A stretch of 64,000 bases of DNA from an uncultured Lachnospiraceae bacterium (lineage in GTDB: Bacteria; Bacillota; Clostridia; Lachnospirales; Lachnospiraceae): assembly GCA_934320895.1 (NCBI GenBank), contig CAKRFY010000009.1, forward strand, positions 1-64,000. Direction: 5' to 3'. The notes under the pieces were generated by a model, which did no database searches, had not been told where the DNA came from, and saw nothing but the letters and a program-made list of their open reading frames with translations. Each line of letters starts with the position of its first letter. The first letter of the stretch is position 1. Positions 45,346 to 55,803 of the stretch are shown here, piece by piece. The translations under genes were made by a program, and so were the position numbers.

Positions 45346-45504
45346 TTAATTTCCTATAACAACGAGAAAATGAGCAACAACCGCTGTTTCGAAAGAATGT
45401 TTACAGACATTCTCCCTGAACGAATCACGCATCATTGCCCATCTCTCGATATATTTCATCCCTGACAGCATGGTAAAGAACAAGTTGTCATTTTTCTTAT
45501 CCAT
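45346..45504 (-). pseudogene. Truncated YfbR-like HD nucleotidase (N-terminal part)
   Basis: 52 codons: MDKKNDNLFFTMLSGMKYIE, RWAMMRDSFRENV, then HSFETAVVAHFLVVIGN before TAA. The pattern SxMKYIxRWxxMR...NxxEHSxxVAxxAHxLxxI is the start of the YfbR family of HD 5'-deoxynucleotidases (about 190 residues). The Glu of the conserved EHS is Lys here and the HD pair and all later motifs are missing. It lies 39 nt past uvrA, next to a transposase fragment. Confidence 0.6.
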
Positions 45505-45543
45505 AAAACTGCCTATTTATTAAGGTGATATTACTTTTACTCT

Positions 45544-48387
45544 TTACCTCTCAAGCATCTTCTTGATAAACGCCCCCGTATAAGACTTCTTACTTTTTGC
45601 CACCTTTTCAGGGGTGCCCTTTGCTATTACTGTTCCTCCTTTTGCTCCACCCTCAGGTCCTAAATCGATTATATAATCCGCCGTTTTTATAACATCAAGA
45701 TTATGCTCTATTACTATAACTGTATTGCCATTATCAGTAAGTCTCCTCAATATGTCAACAAGTTTGTGTACATCAGCAAAGTGAAGTCCTGTTGTCGGTT
45801 CGTCAAGCACATATACAGTTTTTCCGGTACTTCTCTTGCTAAGTTCTGTTGCAAGTTTGATTCGCTGTGCTTCTCCACCCGAAAGCGTGGTTGACGGCTG
45901 ACCGAGTTTTATATAGGAAAGTCCTACCTCATAAAGTGTTTCTATCTTTCTTCTGATAGTTGGTACTGCCTCAAAGAATGTGAGTGCTTCCTCCACTGTC
46001 ATATCAAGTACATCATAAATACTCTTTCCCTTATACTTTACATCGAGCGTTTCTCTGTTGTATCTCTTTCCACCACACACTTCACAAGGCACATACACAT
46101 CCGGCAGGAAGTTCATCTCTATCTTTATGATTCCGTCACCATGACAGTTTTCACATCTGCCGCCTTTCACATTAAAGCTGAAACGACCTTTCTTATATCC
46201 TTTCGCTTTTGCGTCCGGTGTGGCTGCAAACAGATCCCTTATCATATCAAATACTCCCGTGTAAGTCGCAGGGTTTGAACGTGGTGTCCTTCCTATCGGT
46301 GACTGATCTATGTTGATAACCTTATCAAGCTGTTCAAGTCCCTCAACACCGCTGCATAGTCCCGGAATAGTTCTCGCTCTGTTTAACTGTTTTGCCATTG
46401 ACTTGTAAAGTATCTCATTTACAAGTGAACTTTTTCCTGAACCCGAAACTCCGGTCACACATGTCATAACTCCCGTCGGAAACTCTACATCGATATTTTT
46501 AAGATTATTCTCTTTTGCACCTTTTACCTTTATCCAGCCTGTAGGCTCTTTTCTTGTCTCTGGAACAGGTATCTTTTTTCTACCGCTTAAGTAGTCTCCT
46601 GTTATCGACTCCTTACATTCCATGATATCCTTAGCCGTTCCTGTCGCAATGACCTTGCCGCCATGCGAACCTGCCCCCGGCCCTATATCAACTATATAAT
46701 CAGCTGCAAGCATCGTATCTTCGTCATGTTCTACAACTATAAGCGTATTTCCAAGGTCTTTTAACTTCATCAATGCACCAAGAAGTTTATCATTGTCCCT
46801 CTGATGAAGTCCGATACTCGGCTCATCAAGTATATATGCAACTCCTACAAGTCCCGAACCGATCTGTGTCGCAAGTCTGATGCGCTGTGCTTCGCCGCCA
46901 GAAAGACTTGCCGTGTATCTTGAAAGAGAGAGATATTCAAGACCAACTTCAACAAGAAATCCAACTCTTGCCTTTATCTCCTTAAGCACAACCTTTCCTA
47001 TATTTAGCTGATTCTTTGTAAGTTCAAGGTTATCAAGATAATTCTTAAGGTCGATTATCGAAAGCTCTGTTATCTGTGCGATATTTTTATCACCGACTGT
47101 AACAGCAAGTGCTTCAGGGCGGAGTCTTTTTCCTTTACAAGCCTTACACGGAGTTATCCTCATAAAGCTCTCATATTCTTTTTTGGTGCTCTCTGATGCA
47201 GTTTCCCTGTATCTTCTCTCAACATTTTTAATAATTCCCTCAAATACAACATCATAGACACCCACACCACGCTGTCCCCTGTAATGTACCTGAACACTTC
47301 TTCCATCAGTTCCATGCATAAGCATATGTCTGATATTCTCAGGAAGATCCTGATACGGAGTACTAAGATCAAACTTATATTCTTCTGCAAGTGCATCGAG
47401 TACACATCTTGCATAGCTTGTCTTGTTTGTAACAGACTGCCATCCATTTACAACAAGTGCACCTTCAGCAATGCTTAAAGATGGATCAGGTATCATAAGT
47501 TCCTCGGCAAACTCCATCTTATATCCGATACCATGACATACTTCACAGGCCCCAAAAGGATTGTTAAATGAAAATGTCCTTGGTTCTATCTCATCAATGC
47601 TTATACCACAGTCAGCACATGAAAAACTCTGGCTGAACCTAAGCTGTTCCTTTTCCGGAATATCAACTATAAGAAGTCCGTCAGAAAGTCTCATGACATT
47701 TTCAATAGAGTCAGTAAGCCTCTTCTCAATACCTTCTCTAACAACAAGCCTGTCCACCATTATCTCTATATCATGTTTCTTATTCTTCTCAAGTTTTATA
47801 TCCTCTGACAGATCATAGATATGACCGTCAACAACAACTCTTACATAGCCGCTCCTTCTCGCACTTTCAAAAACTTTGACATGTTCACCTTTTCTTCCTC
47901 TTACAACAGGTGCAAGAAGCTGTAACTTTGTTCCCTTTTCTAGTTTCATGATCTCATCACATATCTGGTCAACTGTCTGTCTCTTTATCTCTTTTCCACA
48001 CTTTGGACAATGTGGGATACCAACTCTCGCATAAAGCAGTCTGAAATAATCATAGATTTCCGTAACTGTGCCAACTGTCGAACGTGGATTTCGATTTGTA
48101 GACTTCTGGTCAATGGAAATTGCCGGTGGAAGCCCCTCTATCTTTTCCACATTCGGCTTTTCCATAAGACCTAGAAACTGTCTTGCATATGAAGATAATG
48201 ACTCCATATATCTTCTCTGTCCCTCAGCATAGATAGTATCAAACGCAAGAGATGACTTTCCCGAACCGCTAAGCCCCGTAAGAACCACAAACTCATCCCT
48301 CGGAATATCAACATCAATATCCTTAAGATTATGCTCTGCCGCCTTTCTTATCTTTATATACTTCTTAACTTCCTCATGTTTTGCCAT
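45544..48387 (-). CDS. uvrA: Excinuclease ABC subunit A
   Basis: DNA-damage recognition ATPase of nucleotide excision repair. 947 residues, normal length. First ATPase: Walker [21 protein letters not shown]; zinc fingers CPKCGKEI and the C-terminal [21 protein letters not shown]; signatures [19 protein letters not shown] and [18 protein letters not shown]; second Walker [17 protein letters not shown]; Walker [14 protein letters not shown] and [16 protein letters not shown] at 48387 has GAGG 6 nt upstream; the open frame to 48495 lacks support. uvrB is not adjacent. Two LexA-like boxes upstream suggest SOS control. Confidence 0.96.
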   Translation of the reverse strand: MAKHEEVKKYIKIRKAAEHNLKDIDVDIPRDEFVVLTGLSGSGKSSLAFDTIYAEGQRRYMESLSSYARQFLGLMEKPNVEKIEGLPPAISIDQKSTNRNPRSTVGTVTEIYDYFRLLYARVGIPHCPKCGKEIKRQTVDQICDEIMKLEKGTKLQLLAPVVRGRKGEHVKVFESARRSGYVRVVVDGHIYDLSEDIKLEKNKKHDIEIMVDRLVVREGIEKRLTDSIENVMRLSDGLLIVDIPEKEQLRFSQSFSCADCGISIDEIEPRTFSFNNPFGACEVCHGIGYKMEFAEELMIPDPSLSIAEGALVVNGWQSVTNKTSYARCVLDALAEEYKFDLSTPYQDLPENIRHMLMHGTDGRSVQVHYRGQRGVGVYDVVFEGIIKNVERRYRETASESTKKEYESFMRITPCKACKGKRLRPEALAVTVGDKNIAQITELSIIDLKNYLDNLELTKNQLNIGKVVLKEIKARVGFLVEVGLEYLSLSRYTASLSGGEAQRIRLATQIGSGLVGVAYILDEPSIGLHQRDNDKLLGALMKLKDLGNTLIVVEHDEDTMLAADYIVDIGPGAGSHGGKVIATGTAKDIMECKESITGDYLSGRKKIPVPETRKEPTGWIKVKGAKENNLKNIDVEFPTGVMTCVTGVSGSGKSSLVNEILYKSMAKQLNRARTIPGLCSGVEGLEQLDKVINIDQSPIGRTPRSNPATYTGVFDMIRDLFAATPDAKAKGYKKGRFSFNVKGGRCENCHGDGIIKIEMNFLPDVYVPCEVCGGKRYNRETLDVKYKGKSIYDVLDMTVEEALTFFEAVPTIRRKIETLYEVGLSYIKLGQPSTTLSGGEAQRIKLATELSKRSTGKTVYVLDEPTTGLHFADVHKLVDILRRLTDNGNTVIVIEHNLDVIKTADYIIDLGPEGGAKGGTVIAKGTPEKVAKSKKSYTGAFIKKMLER

Positions 48388-48502
48388 AAAAAACCTCATT
48401 TCTAAGCAGACTATCAAAACTTTGTAAAACTGTCCGCCTTTGCTCAAAGACAGACAGAAATGTAATACCAATGATAATACATATTTTTCGCACATAATAT
48501 GT

Positions 48503-48516
48503 CGAACATGTATGCG
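48503..48516. promoter_or_regulatory. LexA-like (SOS) box 1 upstream of uvrA
   Basis: CGAACATGTATGCG matches the Gram-positive LexA consensus CGAACRNRYGTTYG at 12 of 14 positions with a perfect left half-site. It lies 116 nt upstream of the uvrA start. Confidence 0.45.
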
Positions 48517-48547
48517 TTCATCATATCATCAATCAACTAGGATTTCA

Positions 48548-48561
48548 AGTACATACGTTCG
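48548..48561. promoter_or_regulatory. LexA-like (SOS) box 2 upstream of uvrA
   Basis: AGTACATACGTTCG matches CGAACRNRYGTTYG at 12 of 14 positions with a perfect right half-site. It is 45 nt from box 1, in the divergent gap between uvrA and the GGDEF gene. Apart from these boxes and a promoter, the 48388-48785 gap shows nothing else. Confidence 0.45.
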
Positions 48562-48710
48562 TTTTTCTATACCTTCAAACTACGCGTACTCTCTCAATGA
48601 GAAATCCATCTATTTGTTACATAATATCCATCTGCCCACAAAAACATATTACTGTTCATATCTACGATGCAATCAGCAGCAATTACAGCTCATCCATTCT
48701 AAATATATTG

Positions 48711-48739
48711 TTGCAGTTCTACCATTTTTTTATTATAAT
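48711..48739 (+). promoter_or_regulatory. Promoter of the GGDEF gene
   Basis: TTGCAG (48711-48716), 17 nt, TATAAT (48734-48739); transcription would start near 48746, 40 nt before the gene. Confidence 0.6.
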
Positions 48740-48785
48740 AATGTTATATTTTACGTGATAATATTATTCAGAAAGGTCGTGAATA

Positions 48786-50714
48786 ATGCTTAAATTTAAA
48801 AATCGTGTGATTGCCGTATGTTGTGCGGCAATCGATAGTGATTACACTGAGCACTATATGAACTATTTTGTTGAATTTTCAAAAAAATATAATTTTAAAA
48901 TTTTATTTTTCCGTTCTTTTAGTGATCTTTACCGCGCAAGAAGTGGCGGTAAACATGATGAAGGCGAAAGTTATATTTTTAACCTTATAAACCATAAACT
49001 CATTGATGCAATGATAATCCTCTCAGAAACGATCAAATGTCAGAAAGTACGTGACGAGATCGTATCTGAGGCAATTGAAAATAATATACCTGTTATATCA
49101 ATAGACCGCCCTCTTGAAGGATGTTATAATATCAGTTACGACTACAAATCAGCTTTAGAAAAGATATTATGCCATCTCATTGAAGACCATCATTACACAA
49201 CAATAAATTTTATAGCTGGTATCAAAGGCAACTATTATTCAGAAGAGCGCATTGAGATATATAAAAAAGTCCTAACTGAACATGGTATTCCTATCGAGGA
49301 AGAACGTATAGGTTATGGTAGTTTCTGGAAGGCTCCTACTAAACATGTTATCAAACAGTTTATGGAAAGTGATCTTCCTATGCCTCAGGCTATCGCATGC
49401 GCCAATGATATTATGGCTATAACAGCTTTTCACACACTATCTGATGCCGGATACAATATACCTGAGGATATTGCCATAACAGGTTTTGATGGTTTAACCT
49501 CGGCAATTGACCATTTTCCGCCGATCACAACAGCACAACATGACTTTAAGAATGCTGTAATATTATCTTTTGATTTATTAAATGATCTGTTTAACGGAAA
49601 AGAAATCCCTAAGCAGAACATTCTTCCATCAAAAGTTATGATAGGCGGTTCATGCGGATGCAATCAGAAAAACTTAAAACAATACAGTAATCTGTCATAC
49701 AAATTAAACAACAAATTTGATAACCAGATATACTTCAATGATCATCAGATAAACATGTCGGCAGATCTTACTGACAACAATTCTTTTCAGGGTGTTTTTG
49801 ATACACTTACACACTATGAAAAATTTTTCTGCAGTCATCGCTTCTGGCTCTGTATTGTTGATAACTTTCTGACAGAGGAAGAGGAATTATCCGACATACT
49901 TGATGAACAGACATACTCACATTCAGGCTACTCAAACCATATGGATGTGGTTTTATCAAAACACGATACAGTATGGCAGGGTATGACTGATTTTGAAACT
50001 GTTAATCTTCTTCCAAATCTTGAACAGATTCTTGAAGAAGAAGACAATATCATGTTTGTTCCATTACATGTATTAAGTCACACAATAGGATATGTAGCAT
50101 TTGTATATGAACCTGACAAAATAAATATGGAGCAGCTCTATCAGTTTCTTATGAATGTAAGCAATTCACTTGAGACCATGAAAGTTCACCAAAGACAGCA
50201 GAATATTATATCAAACCTTGAAAACAAATATATTCATGATCCACTTACAGGTCTTTTGAACAGACGTGGTTTTTACCAGAAAGTGCTACAGCAGTTTAAA
50301 CAATGTGTAACAGAACAAAAACATTTTATTGCAATATCGATCGATCTTAATGGTTTGAAAAAGATAAACGATACTTATGGTCATTCTGATGGAGATATCG
50401 CCATTTCGGCAATAGGAAATATACTTATAAAATCAAGTATATGCGACGAAACCTGTGCAAGATTTGGTGGTGATGAATTTGTTATGGCGGGGCCTCTCGC
50501 GGATAATCTCGATGCCACTGACTTTTTAGATAAGATTCATGAGAATATAAATATTTTTAATGAAACACACGATTATCCATATAATGTCAGTGCAAGTATC
50601 GGCATCATAACCGGTGTACCAACAGAAGATATCTCACTTGATGATTTCATAAAAGCGGCCGATGAAGAAATGTACAAAGATAAAGTCCTTCATCATCAGC
50701 TCAGAAAAGATTGA
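48786..50714 (+). CDS. Sugar-binding-fold diguanylate cyclase (PBP-GGDEF)
   Basis: 642 residues, cytoplasmic. Residues 1-290 are a LacI-type periplasmic-binding fold (IDAMIILSETIKC, IPVISIDRPLEG, ACANDIMAITAFHTLSDAGY, DIAITGFDGL, TTAQHDF) but without the N-terminal helix-turn-helix of LacI regulators, ending with GGSCGCNQKN. About 300-460 is an unassigned, possibly GAF-like region. The C-terminal GGDEF domain has DPLTGLLNRRGFY and RFGGDEFVMAG (GGDEF near residue 561). No RxxD inhibitory site is visible, so product inhibition may be absent. Role: c-di-GMP synthesis in response to a bound small molecule, perhaps a sugar. AAAGG precedes the ATG. Converges on the PilZ chemoreceptor gene. Confidence 0.9.
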   Translation: MLKFKNRVIAVCCAAIDSDYTEHYMNYFVEFSKKYNFKILFFRSFSDLYRARSGGKHDEGESYIFNLINHKLIDAMIILSETIKCQKVRDEIVSEAIENNIPVISIDRPLEGCYNISYDYKSALEKILCHLIEDHHYTTINFIAGIKGNYYSEERIEIYKKVLTEHGIPIEEERIGYGSFWKAPTKHVIKQFMESDLPMPQAIACANDIMAITAFHTLSDAGYNIPEDIAITGFDGLTSAIDHFPPITTAQHDFKNAVILSFDLLNDLFNGKEIPKQNILPSKVMIGGSCGCNQKNLKQYSNLSYKLNNKFDNQIYFNDHQINMSADLTDNNSFQGVFDTLTHYEKFFCSHRFWLCIVDNFLTEEEELSDILDEQTYSHSGYSNHMDVVLSKHDTVWQGMTDFETVNLLPNLEQILEEEDNIMFVPLHVLSHTIGYVAFVYEPDKINMEQLYQFLMNVSNSLETMKVHQRQQNIISNLENKYIHDPLTGLLNRRGFYQKVLQQFKQCVTEQKHFIAISIDLNGLKKINDTYGHSDGDIAISAIGNILIKSSICDETCARFGGDEFVMAGPLADNLDATDFLDKIHENINIFNETHDYPYNVSASIGIITGVPTEDISLDDFIKAADEEMYKDKVLHHQLRKD

Positions 50715-50741
50715 ACACATTTAAAATTGACATATTTACAA

Positions 50742-50777
50742 AAAAACATGTGTACCTGAATTGGCACACATGTTTTT
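50742..50777. terminator. Bidirectional terminator, GGDEF / PilZ receptor
   Basis: Perfect 12-bp arms AAAAACATGTGT (50742-50753) and ACACATGTTTTT (50766-50777) around a 12-nt loop, between two convergent genes, with A/T runs on both sides. Confidence 0.8.
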
Positions 50778-50787
50778 CTTAATAGTG

Positions 50788-52884
50788 TTAAATACTGTTA
50801 TTTATATATTCTCTTATCGCATTGTCATCCTCAGGCATCTGGCATCCTACAATGTATATTCCTTCATTTTCAGAGCAGCGGATAACCTTTCCTTCGAGTA
50901 TATTATGCTTTGGAAGATCAAAATCTTCAATTTCAATTTTTATCTTTGCATCCTTATTTTCCTTAAAATATGCATCCCTTGTCAACAAGGCAAAACCATT
51001 TGCACTTATATTTTCAAGTCTTCCAGCTATTGTCTTTCCGGAATCCTGCAATATGATCTTACATTTATTGTTTATATCCATACGAGGATACTTTCTTCTG
51101 TTCTTTATCTTCGGTCTTGATGTTACTGTTATTTCAAAAGTATTAGACCCTTCACCCTTTATCTGAGAGATATTCGCATTTTTCCACATATAAAGCACAT
51201 TTCCAACTGTTATCTGCAACTGACAATCTTTCTTTTTGTCCATATCATTTGCCTTAGGAAACTTTACAACCACCTTATCATCATGTTGCTGTAACACATC
51301 ACCATGAAGTATATCCATATCATTTTCCGTGCCTTCTTTTGGTATCGAAACCTGTGCTTTCATTCCTGGCTGAATATCTTCAATACCCATAAATCCACCT
51401 ATACCAAGCTCACACATAAGAGCCTCAACAACCTCTTCAATATCATTTATGTTTGTCATAGACTCTTCATATTTACTAAGCATACGGTTACTTACTTCAT
51501 TTGAATATGAAATACAATCTGTCATATCAGAAACAATACCTGACACATCATCCATATTGCCTACAAGCTGATGGTTTGAACCTTCCACCTCTTTCATCGC
51601 CGCATCAATTTCCTGAATATGACTTTCAAGCAGTTTTGAATCATCATTTATCTTAACAACATTCTTTCCAGTCTTTGTTACCTTCTTAAATGTCTCCTGA
51701 ACAAGCTTTATTGTCTTTTCCATAGATGCTGTCATCTTATCTGATGTTTTCTGCAGCCTTATAAGCGCAGCTTCTATCTGACCTGATGAAGACTGAGTTT
51801 CTGTACTAAGTGAAGTTATCTGCTGTGCTACAACTCCAAATCCTCTTCCGGCTTCTCCTGCTCTTGCCGCCTCAATAGACGCATTCAATGCAAGGAGTGC
51901 AGTCTGTTCAGTAATCTCTTCTATCTTGCCTGTCTCAAGTTTAACTCTCTCAAACTCCTCTCTGAAGTTTTCAAGTATCTGCCCCATATCGGAAGCAAGA
52001 TCAGTCATTGCATGTGTCGTCTCAACAAGACTTTCAAGATCATCTGAACTATTCTTGGCATGTTCACCTGATTCCACAGTTAAACTTACCATCTGCTCTA
52101 TCATTTCTGCAACATGCTGTGCCTGTGAATTGATATCTGTAGTCATGTCTACAGAAGAAGATGTCGTCTCTTCAAGTCTTCCATTATTATCAGTAAGTTT
52201 TGTCATTCCATCTACAACCACATTTGCACTGTGTGTATTCTCAACAGAAATTTCTCTTACTACTGATACACCATTCATAATCAAATTGCTCGCTGTCTTA
52301 ACTTTTTCAACAGTAGTGATAACACGCTGTAAGTCAGCCTTTATACTGTTTGTCATAGCACCATCTGATTCATTAAGATGATGTATTGACATAACATAGC
52401 AGATGTAACAAAGAATTATAGCTGACAATTCAAGCTGATAATTTTTCATATCTGTTGCTGAATTATATCCGCACATTACATGATATACAGAGCTTATTAT
52501 GATAATGATAGAATTTACAATACCACAATAAACCATGAACTTACGATTTTTGTAAAGTACAAGAAGGCTTGTAACCGGAAGTATATATGTAAATGCAATT
52601 GGTGATTCTGTAGTACTTATAACAAATGTATAAAAAATTCCATAACCTATTACGAGATTGTATTTATACAGATCCGTTTCCCAACCCTTAATTCTTAAAA
52701 GGATTTCTCCTGAAACTATTGGAATCCAGCAAAGTGCAAGAAATATTCCATAATATGCTGCCGAATTCAGTCCATTGGCTACATCTGAGCCATAGTTGGC
52801 AGAAAGAAGTATCGCAAATATAAACCATATGCGCCTAGCCTTTCTATTTGCTTTTTCTTTAAAAACATTTTCATCGTAATTCAT
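50788..52884 (-). CDS. Chemoreceptor fused to YcgR/PilZ c-di-GMP-binding module
   Basis: 698 residues. N-terminal integral-membrane region of about five or six helices (residues 20-165; [41 protein letters not shown]) without HAMP, then a methyl-accepting coiled-coil domain with the tip [20 protein letters not shown], then a YcgR-N-like barrel ([20 protein letters not shown]) and a PilZ domain. The c-di-GMP motifs RRKYPR (RxxxR) and [10 protein letters not shown] (D/NxSxxG) are intact. ATG at 52884 has GGAGG 8 nt upstream; the frame continues to 52914. The module should feed c-di-GMP levels into the chemotaxis array. Confidence 0.9.
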   Translation of the reverse strand: MNYDENVFKEKANRKARRIWFIFAILLSANYGSDVANGLNSAAYYGIFLALCWIPIVSGEILLRIKGWETDLYKYNLVIGYGIFYTFVISTTESPIAFTYILPVTSLLVLYKNRKFMVYCGIVNSIIIIISSVYHVMCGYNSATDMKNYQLELSAIILCYICYVMSIHHLNESDGAMTNSIKADLQRVITTVEKVKTASNLIMNGVSVVREISVENTHSANVVVDGMTKLTDNNGRLEETTSSSVDMTTDINSQAQHVAEMIEQMVSLTVESGEHAKNSSDDLESLVETTHAMTDLASDMGQILENFREEFERVKLETGKIEEITEQTALLALNASIEAARAGEAGRGFGVVAQQITSLSTETQSSSGQIEAALIRLQKTSDKMTASMEKTIKLVQETFKKVTKTGKNVVKINDDSKLLESHIQEIDAAMKEVEGSNHQLVGNMDDVSGIVSDMTDCISYSNEVSNRMLSKYEESMTNINDIEEVVEALMCELGIGGFMGIEDIQPGMKAQVSIPKEGTENDMDILHGDVLQQHDDKVVVKFPKANDMDKKKDCQLQITVGNVLYMWKNANISQIKGEGSNTFEITVTSRPKIKNRRKYPRMDINNKCKIILQDSGKTIAGRLENISANGFALLTRDAYFKENKDAKIKIEIEDFDLPKHNILEGKVIRCSENEGIYIVGCQMPEDDNAIREYINNSI

Positions 52885-52927
52885 AAAAATCACCTCCGCA
52901 TATTTAAATCCCATAAATCTATCGGAT

Positions 52928-53827
52928 TTATTTATCTTTGCAATTCATGAAAAATTCTGACATCTCATTTATTATTTCGCCACTCTCTTTAAGTTCAGGT
53001 TCAAACACACTGAACGCATGTGTAAGTTCCGGCTTTTTCTCAAAATTTATCATTTTATGATATTTATCATTTTTCTTAAGTGCTTTTGTAAAATTAATCG
53101 TATAATGTTTTAAATTGTCATTTTCACTTGTCACCAAAAAACAAGGTGGGAGTGCTTTTACCAATTCTGGATTTTCCGGATTTACATATTTGGCAAAACT
53201 TCCCTTTTTATAGTTTTTTCCATAAAGATACTTTGGCAGAAACAATCCAAGTTTATCAAACTTGTTAGTATAAAACATGCCACTTATAAGACCAAGTGCT
53301 TTTATATGTATCGCCGATGCATTAACCTTCGCAGCCTTTGCTATCTCTTTGCAGTTTATCATCGCCGTCGTATATGTGAGCAGACATGCTCCGCCACTGT
53401 CACCCACTGCAAAAATTTCTTTCTCATCTCCGTTGTATTTTGATACATTTTTCAAAATATAATCAAATGCTCTTGATAGATCTTCACATTGATCATAAAA
53501 CATACAATCTGGCACAAGACGATATTCTACACTAAATATTACATATCCAAGTTTGCATAACTTCGCACAAAAATACCTGTTAAATTCCTTACTTCCAAGA
53601 ATAAGCCCCCCGCCGTGGACATTTATTATAACAGGCAGTTTTTTGTCATCCACCCCTTTAGGTCTGTAAATATCCATTCTATGTGCCTTATCACCATCAT
53701 CAAGATATACTATATTTTTATGTTCTTCAACATCATCCGGAAATACCAGTCTTTTTTCTCTCTCTTTTTGTTCCTTAAAAAAATCAGCCCGCTGCTTATA
53801 AAAAACCTTTGTAATACTGTGGCTCAT
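52928..53827 (-). CDS. Alpha/beta hydrolase, HSL-type esterase
   Basis: 299 residues, cytoplasmic. Oxyanion-hole motif [13 protein letters not shown], nucleophile elbow [13 protein letters not shown] (GDSGG), acid [12 protein letters not shown] and His in ELTHAFSVF: a complete hormone-sensitive-lipase/esterase triad. Probably removes acyl groups (for example acetyl esters) from a small substrate; possible link to plant-glycan deacetylation is inference. Monocistronic-looking, between the receptor and ABC genes. Confidence 0.87.
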   Translation of the reverse strand: MSHSITKVFYKQRADFFKEQKEREKRLVFPDDVEEHKNIVYLDDGDKAHRMDIYRPKGVDDKKLPVIINVHGGGLILGSKEFNRYFCAKLCKLGYVIFSVEYRLVPDCMFYDQCEDLSRAFDYILKNVSKYNGDEKEIFAVGDSGGACLLTYTTAMINCKEIAKAAKVNASAIHIKALGLISGMFYTNKFDKLGLFLPKYLYGKNYKKGSFAKYVNPENPELVKALPPCFLVTSENDNLKHYTINFTKALKKNDKYHKMINFEKKPELTHAFSVFEPELKESGEIINEMSEFFMNCKDK

Positions 53828-53880
53828 ATGTACTCTCCTGCTTGTTTATCTAATTTAATATCATAGAAAACTATAAGTAA

Positions 53881-53915
53881 AGCGGGATATCATCTAAAAC
53901 TATGACAGCCCCGCT
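53881..53915 (-). terminator. Terminator of the ABC importer operon
   Basis: On the minus strand AGCGGG and CCCGCT (complements 53910-53915 and 53881-53886) enclose a 23-nt loop, followed by TTTACTT. It lies about 10 nt past the ATPase stop. Confidence 0.5.
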
Positions 53916-53925
53916 CAAAATTATG

Positions 53926-54720
53926 TTACCCTAACAGTGCCTTATCATTTGAAAATTCTTCACCACTTACTTCCTCAAATTTCTGAAGCAGATCTTCAAC
54001 AGTAAGTTTCTTTTTCTCTTCTCCCTTAATATCAAGTATAACCTGTCCCTCATTCATCATTATAAGACGATTTCCATGCACGATAGCGTCTCGCATATTA
54101 TGTGTAACCATCATTGCCGTAAGGTTGTTTTCAGCAATTATATTGTCTGACAATTCAAGAACCTTCGCAGCCGTCTTAGGATCAAGTGCCGCCGTATGCT
54201 CATCAAGCAAAAGAAGTTTAGGCTTTTTGATCGTAGCCATAAGAAGCGTGAGTGCCTGTCTTTGTCCACCTGATAAAAGACCGACTTTTGAAGTCATTCT
54301 GTCCTCAAGACCAAGATCAAGTTTAGCAAGCATTTCTCTGTACTTTTTCTTTTCAGATTTGGTGACTCCCCATCTTAAACCTCTTCTCTGCCCTCTTCTC
54401 GCAGCCAGTGCAAGGTTTTCTATAATCTCCATTGTAGCCGCCGTTCCATTCATAGGATCCTGAAAAACTCTTCCAAGATAAGGTGCTCTCTTATGCTCTG
54501 AAAGCCCGGTCATATTAACTCCATCAATAACAATACTTCCTTTATCTATAGGCCATACACCTGCAACTGCATTAAGTGTTGTAGATTTTCCTGCTCCATT
54601 TCCACCGATAACAGTAACGAAATCTCCATCTTCAAGTTTTAAATTCACGCCATTTAAAGCTTTTTTTTCATTTATCGTGCCAAGATTAAATGTCTTATAC
54701 ACATTTTTTAGTTCTAACAT
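53926..54720 (-). CDS. ABC importer ATPase (TrpXYZ-like system)
   Basis: 264 residues. Walker A VIGGNGAGKSTTLNAV, signature LLSGGQRQALTLLMA, Walker B LLLLDEHTAALDPK (His after DE), H-loop VTHNMRDAI. The DEHTAALDPKTA motif and the QDPMNGTAATMEIIENLALA stretch are characteristic of ATPases partnered with ABC_sub_bind/BPD_transp_2 components such as the streptococcal tryptophan transporter TrpXYZ. It is 2 nt downstream of the permease gene. Substrate may be tryptophan or another aromatic compound; not provable here. Confidence 0.85.
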   Translation of the reverse strand: MLELKNVYKTFNLGTINEKKALNGVNLKLEDGDFVTVIGGNGAGKSTTLNAVAGVWPIDKGSIVIDGVNMTGLSEHKRAPYLGRVFQDPMNGTAATMEIIENLALAARRGQRRGLRWGVTKSEKKKYREMLAKLDLGLEDRMTSKVGLLSGGQRQALTLLMATIKKPKLLLLDEHTAALDPKTAAKVLELSDNIIAENNLTAMMVTHNMRDAIVHGNRLIMMNEGQVILDIKGEEKKKLTVEDLLQKFEEVSGEEFSNDKALLG

Positions 54721-54722
54721 TC

Positions 54723-55670
54723 TCAGGCACCTCCCTTTGCAGCTTTTCTATATGAATTCTTAGCTTTTCCTCTGAGATATGGTACTGCAAGGAATATTGC
54801 AACCACCATAGCTGAGAACATTTTCATGTCGATAGTAGGAAGACCAAGCCACAATACAAACTGAATAACTATGTAGTAGATTATACTTCCAACTGCAACA
54901 AATGCGAGTCTTCCACTGAAATTAAGCTTCTTTCCAAATATTGCTTCACCAAGCACCTCTCCGATAATAACTGATGCAAGACCGATAACGATCGAACCTC
55001 TACCCATATTAACATCGAAGTTTCCCTGATACTGTGAAAGAAGACCTCCTGCAAATCCTACAAGTCCATTAGAAAATACAAGTGCTATAACCTTTGCAAC
55101 ATTGGTATTTATACCTTGTGCTCTCGACATATTCGGGTTGCATCCTGTCGCTCTGATAGTAAAACCAAGTTCCGTTCCAAAAAACCAGTACATAAGAGCT
55201 ATAACTATCACAAGTATTACAACGACTGCAACTATCGTAGCTGGATTGTCACGACCTGTGACAACAAGCTTATACATGTCTACATTTACCGCCTGATTTG
55301 CTTTTCCCTCTGATATATTCAAGTTTATCGAATATAATGAAAGCTGTGTAAGGATACCGGCAAGTATGTCAGGAATTCCAAGCACCGTATGTAATATACC
55401 GGTAATAAGACCTGCGAGCATACCTGCAACAAATGCAACTGCAACTGCCGCGATCGGATTCCATCCTTTCAAAATAAGCATGACCGTAACAACACCACCT
55501 GTTGCCATAGTTCCATCAACTGTAAGATCGGCAAAATCAAGTATCTTAAAAGTCAAAAACACTCCTATCGCCATAATTCCCCAGATAAGACCCTGGGCTA
55601 CAGAACCGGGTAACGCGCGAACCAGCGCAGTAATATCCTGGGCGCATACCACTGGAATTAAACTGTACAT
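54723..55670 (-). CDS. ABC importer permease (BPD_transp_2 type)
   Basis: 315 residues, about nine hydrophobic helices. Family-like features: FLTFKILDFADLTVDGTMATGG, GILTQLSLYSINLNISEG, FTIRATGCNPNMSRAQGIN and GFAGGLLSQYQGNFDVNMGRG. Same family as TrpY-like permeases. GGAGG lies 6 nt before the ATG. The extracellular substrate-binding protein that normally heads this operon is missing between the promoter and this gene. Confidence 0.85.
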   Translation of the reverse strand: MYSLIPVVCAQDITALVRALPGSVAQGLIWGIMAIGVFLTFKILDFADLTVDGTMATGGVVTVMLILKGWNPIAAVAVAFVAGMLAGLITGILHTVLGIPDILAGILTQLSLYSINLNISEGKANQAVNVDMYKLVVTGRDNPATIVAVVVILVIVIALMYWFFGTELGFTIRATGCNPNMSRAQGINTNVAKVIALVFSNGLVGFAGGLLSQYQGNFDVNMGRGSIVIGLASVIIGEVLGEAIFGKKLNFSGRLAFVAVGSIIYYIVIQFVLWLGLPTIDMKMFSAMVVAIFLAVPYLRGKAKNSYRKAAKGGA

Positions 55671-55790
55671 TTTTCTCCTCCGTTCTGTCGGTTTCTAACC
55701 TCCGACACTTTATATTACGTTTGGGTATATGACTTTTTTCGTCAAAGCCCTAATAGATTTATTATATTATAATTATTATTATAAAAGCAA
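55671..55790 (-). promoter_or_regulatory. Promoter and folded leader of the ABC importer
   Basis: Minus-strand TTGCTT (55785-55790), 18 nt, TATAAT (55761-55766). The leader of about 80 nt can form GGG...TTGAC-loop-GTCA...CCC and a second hairpin TGTCGG/CCGACA immediately before GGAGG. No T-box sequence or other riboswitch I know is recognised. Confidence 0.45.
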
Positions 55791-55803
55791 TGAAAATGTA
55801 TAT

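Noticed and set aside
55671..55754. T-box or other known riboswitch in the ABC importer leader
   Set aside because: No T-box sequence or recognisable aptamer core is present; kept only as an unassigned folded leader.
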